DNA from: an uncultured Oscillospiraceae bacterium
Lineage (GTDB): Bacteria; Bacillota; Clostridia; Oscillospirales; Oscillospiraceae
Reading direction: 5' to 3'
NCBI GenBank assembly: GCA_949841465.1
Contig: CATKZW010000010.1
Span: 1-64,000, forward strand
DNA length: 64,000 nucleotides
Notes under the pieces: generated by a model
The model's input: the letters and a program-made list of their open reading frames with translations, nothing else
Database searches by the model: none
What the model was told of the DNA's origin: nothing
Program-made: the position numbers and the translations under genes
Shown: positions 61,791 to 64,000 of the stretch, in pieces
How the letters are laid out: each line of letters opens with the position of its first letter
Numbering within the stretch: position 1 is the first letter of the stretch

Positions 61791-62270
61791 GTGAAATTGG
61801 GCCCGGTGCTGTACCGGGAATACCCCATCGGCGCCCTGGGCCTGATGGACGATGGACAGGGCCTGAGCCGGGTGTTTCTCCGGCGTGAGGGCTGTATGCC
61901 TGACGCCCGGCCGGGGGAGACCCCGCTGACCCTCCAGGCGGCGGCGGAGCTGGACGAGTATTTTGCAGGGGAGCGGCGGGCGTTTACCGTCCCCCTGTCC
62001 CCCCACGGGACGGCGTTTCAGCTGGCGGTGTGGGAGGCTTTGCGGGCTATCCCCTACGGCAGGACCCGGACCTATGGGGAGATTGCCGCCGCTGTGGGCC
62101 GCCCCAAAGCCGCCCGGGCGGTGGGCATGGCCAACCACGACAACCCGCTGCTCATCTTCACCCCCTGCCACCGGGCGGTGGGAAGGGGCGGGGCCCTCAC
62201 CGGCTTTGCCTGCGGCCTGGAAGTGAAGCGGCGGCTGCTGGAGCTGGAGGGCCGGGACCCGTCAATATGA
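61791..62270 (+). CDS. ogt: Methylated-DNA--protein-cysteine methyltransferase
   Basis: Suicide DNA-repair protein that removes the methyl group from O6-methylguanine; 159 residues. The active site is TPCHRAVG with the acceptor Cys (near 121), preceded by the DNA-binding helix with YGRTRTYGEIAAAVG and the conserved ARAVGMANHDNP. GTG 61791 is chosen because GGGAGAGAGG precedes it; an alternative ATG at 61773 overlaps the glmS stop. It belongs to the same transcription unit as glmS. Confidence 0.93.
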   Translation: MKLGPVLYREYPIGALGLMDDGQGLSRVFLRREGCMPDARPGETPLTLQAAAELDEYFAGERRAFTVPLSPHGTAFQLAVWEALRAIPYGRTRTYGEIAAAVGRPKAARAVGMANHDNPLLIFTPCHRAVGRGGALTGFACGLEVKRRLLELEGRDPSI

Positions 62271-62334
62271 GCTGCGTTTGGCCGGGAGAGAAAAATTACC
62301 CACCAGAACCTCTAAAATTTACCCTATCAAATCC

Positions 62335-62363
62335 TTGACGCTTGTCCCAGGAAAAGGTATGAT
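62335..62363 (+). promoter_or_regulatory. Promoter of the alcohol dehydrogenase gene
   Basis: -35 TTGACG (62335-62340), 17-bp spacer, -10 TATGAT (62358-62363), 46 bp ahead of the start codon. Confidence 0.75.
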
Positions 62364-62408
62364 TAGAGTAGTAGTCTCAAATCAGGAAATTTTAGGAGGT
62401 AGTTCATC

Positions 62409-63554
62409 ATGGCTGTCAATCGTTTCGTACTCAACGGCATTTCCTACCACGGCAAGGGTGCTATCCAGGAGATCCCGGGCATCGTTACCGCCAAGGGCGT
62501 GAAGAAGGCGTTCATCGCCTCCGATCCCGACCTGGTGAAGTTCGGCATCACCAAGAAGGTCACCGACCTGCTGGACGCCAACAATATGGCCTACGAGGTC
62601 TACTCCGACATCAAGCCCAACCCCACCATCGAGAACGTGAAGTCCGGCGTGGACGCCTACAAGGCCAGCGGCGCGGACTACATGATCGCCATCGGCGGCG
62701 GCTCCTCCATGGACACCGGCAAGGCCATCGGCATCATCATCAACAACCCCGAGTTCGCCGACGTGCGCTCCCTGGAGGGCGTGGCCCCCACCAAGAACCG
62801 CACCGTGTTCACCATCGCCGTCCCCACCACCGCCGGCACTGCCGCCGAGGCCACCATCAACTACGTCATCACCGACGTGGAGAAGAAGCGCAAGTTCGTC
62901 TGTGTGGACGTGAACGACATCCCCGATATTGCCATCGTGGACCCGGACATGATGTCCACCATGCCCAAGGGCCTCACCGCCGCCACCGGCATGGACGCCC
63001 TGACCCACGCCATCGAGGGCTATACCACCGCCGCCGCCTGGGAGCTGGCCGACTGCCTGAACCTGGAGGCCATCAAGCTCATCTCCGCCAATTTGCGCAA
63101 GGCGGTCAACAACGACCCCGAGGGCCGGGAGGCCATGGCTCTGGGCCAGTTCGTCACCGGCATGGCCTTCTCCAACGTGGGCCTGGGCATCGCCCACTCC
63201 ATGGCCCACACCCTGGGCGCGGTGTACGACACCCCCCACGGCGTGGCCTGCGCCATGATGCTCCCCATCGTCATGGAGTTCAACCAGGAGGCCACCGGCG
63301 ATAAGTTCAAGCACATCGCCGAGGCCATGGGCGTGGATACCGCCGGCATGGACCAGGCCGCCTACCGCAAGGCCGCCATCGACGCGGTGCGCCAGCTGTC
63401 CGTGGACGTGGGCATCCCCACCAAGCTGGAGGCCATGAAGGAGGAGGATCTGGAGTTCCTGGCCCAGTCCGCCGCCGCCGACGCCTGCGCTCCCGGCAAC
63501 CCCAAGGCCGCCACCGTGGAGGACTTCAAGGAGCTGTTCCGCAAGATTATGTAA
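62409..63554 (+). CDS. Iron-containing alcohol dehydrogenase (FucO / lactaldehyde reductase type)
   Basis: NAD(P)-linked group III alcohol dehydrogenase of 381 residues. The metal ligands fall at Asp196, His200, His263 and His277, the same numbers as E. coli FucO as I recall it. The nucleotide-binding GGGSSMDTGKA lies at 96-106 and the PTTAGTAAE block near 139-147. The reaction may be reduction of lactaldehyde to 1,2-propanediol or of another aldehyde in fermentation. The strong AGGAGG site, good promoter and very biased codons (nearly uniform C-ending) suggest high expression. A terminator follows. Confidence 0.93.
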   Translation: MAVNRFVLNGISYHGKGAIQEIPGIVTAKGVKKAFIASDPDLVKFGITKKVTDLLDANNMAYEVYSDIKPNPTIENVKSGVDAYKASGADYMIAIGGGSSMDTGKAIGIIINNPEFADVRSLEGVAPTKNRTVFTIAVPTTAGTAAEATINYVITDVEKKRKFVCVDVNDIPDIAIVDPDMMSTMPKGLTAATGMDALTHAIEGYTTAAAWELADCLNLEAIKLISANLRKAVNNDPEGREAMALGQFVTGMAFSNVGLGIAHSMAHTLGAVYDTPHGVACAMMLPIVMEFNQEATGDKFKHIAEAMGVDTAGMDQAAYRKAAIDAVRQLSVDVGIPTKLEAMKEEDLEFLAQSAAADACAPGNPKAATVEDFKELFRKIM

Positions 63555-63576
63555 TTCTCGAACTGAATACAAATTC

Positions 63577-63615
63577 AGCGCCGCCGAGGAATTTTTCCTT
63601 GGCGGCGCTCTTTTT
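63577..63615 (+). terminator. Intrinsic terminator after the alcohol dehydrogenase gene
   Basis: A 9-bp stem (63577-63585 with 63601-63609), extended by further A-T and G-U pairs in the inner part, followed by CTTTTT. Confidence 0.88.
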
Positions 63616-63626
63616 GCGCTCAGGAC

Positions 63627-63714
63627 TTGACAAACTCGATATTCGAGAATATACTGGAATTATAATACTCGATATTCGAGATTAAATTTTTGCCGGTCAA
63701 TCTCGATATTCGAG
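63627..63714 (+). promoter_or_regulatory. padR promoter with three evenly spaced palindromic operators
   Basis: -35 TTGACA (63627-63632), 17-bp spacer, -10 TATACT (63650-63655). Three identical 13-bp sites CTCGATATTCGAG lie at 63635-63647 (entirely within the -35/-10 spacer), 63668-63680 and 63702-63714, with 33 and 34 bp between starts, about three helical turns. The next gene encodes a PadR regulator, so this is most likely its autoregulatory site. Confidence 0.9.
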
Positions 63715-63730
63715 AAAGGAGGCGGAGCAT

Positions 63731-64000
63731 ATGCCAAGGGCGAAATTCCAGACCCTGACGGAGCAAATGTTTTACATTCTGCTTTGTCTGCGGGAGGAGT
63801 GCTGTGGGATGGACATCCTGGACCGGGTGCCCGTCATGACCCAGGGGCGGGTAAACGTGGGCTCGGGGACGCTGTATAACCTGCTGGAGCAGTTCTGCCA
63901 GGCGGGGATGATCCGGGAGACCAGGGCGGAGGGCCGGAAGCGCAGCTATCTTCTCACCGACTACGGCCGGGAGACGCTGGAGAAAGAGTACGAGCGCATC
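63731..64000 (+). CDS. PadR-family transcriptional regulator, partial (3' end outside window)
   Basis: Winged-helix repressor; the visible part is 90 residues. The N-terminal domain has LTEQMFYILLCLREECCGMDI, then VNVGSGTLYNLLEQFCQAGMI (recognition helix GTLYNLLEQF) and the wing EGRKRSYLLTDYGRETLEKE, all classic PadR. AAGGAGGCGG lies 6-8 nt upstream of the ATG at 63731. The visible portion stops before the C-terminal dimerisation helix, so subfamily cannot be set. PadR genes often precede a membrane or efflux gene they control, which would lie to the right of the window. Confidence 0.92.
   Translation, partial: MPRAKFQTLTEQMFYILLCLREECCGMDILDRVPVMTQGRVNVGSGTLYNLLEQFCQAGMIRETRAEGRKRSYLLTDYGRETLEKEYERI

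Overview
The window looks like a chromosomal core segment of a GC-rich, spore-forming Firmicute of the class Clostridia, most likely a gut Oscillospiraceae lineage of the Flavonifractor/Pseudoflavonifractor/Lawsonibacter type. This is inferred from strong G/C third-position bias, purine-rich Shine-Dalgarno sites, a spoVM/sipL/spoIVA sporulation locus, a B. subtilis-like gmk-priA-def-fmt-prkC gene order, and anaerobe-style genes (ATP-PEPCK, 2x[4Fe-4S] ferredoxin, iron-dependent alcohol dehydrogenase). No rRNA, tRNA, CRISPR array, phage or transposase gene was seen. The high GC produces many long antisense open frames that mirror real genes; these are left out.

Layout. 1-6.6 kb: pckA (runs off the left edge), a small ferredoxin, an N-domain-less ClpC-type ATPase, a GNAT acetyltransferase, and a MarR regulator with a perfect palindromic operator followed by a MATE efflux pump. 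6.7-10.6 kb: a lipoprotein and a two-component system; the 3' end of the response regulator gene is duplicated around a hairpin-rich insert. 10.7-19.3 kb: DUF1385, prmC, recA, recX, two small HTH regulators, rimO, pgsA and a GH13 glucosidase. 19.3-25.3 kb: a PiT phosphate permease (reverse strand), then dgt-like, yigZ, dnaG and rpoD. 25.4-28.5 kb: a 1009-residue degenerate-GGDEF/EAL/PAS protein, followed by a 650-bp gene-free tract. 29.1-32.8 kb: cdaA-cdaR (c-di-AMP synthesis), a DUF5685-like gene and a J-domain protein.

32.8-45.0 kb is the conserved yicC-remA-gmk-rpoZ-priA-def-fmt-rsmB-rlmN-prpC-pknB-rsgA run. It lacks coaBC, rpe and thiN compared with B. subtilis. At the place where rpe/thiN would lie there are two tandem reverse-strand peptide genes of about 35 codons, and then a 23-residue gene that I identify as spoVM. 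Next come sipL (SPOCS + LysM) and spoIVA. All three partners of the spore-coat basement layer are therefore adjacent, and sipL and spoIVA are each preceded by a near-consensus sigma-E promoter with the same 14-bp spacer.

49.2-64 kb: a Crp/Fnr regulator with an in-frame minisatellite, leuCDB, coaX, an aspartate-type aminotransferase, yceD-rpmF, der-plsY, rpmB (reverse), hprK-glmS-ogt, a fucO-like alcohol dehydrogenase, and a PadR regulator (runs off the right edge) whose promoter carries three regularly spaced palindromic operators.

A family of MITE-like elements with self-palindromic terminal inverted repeats occurs after recA, between sipL and spoIVA, inside the leuC-leuD interval, and (end fragment) after the aminotransferase gene.
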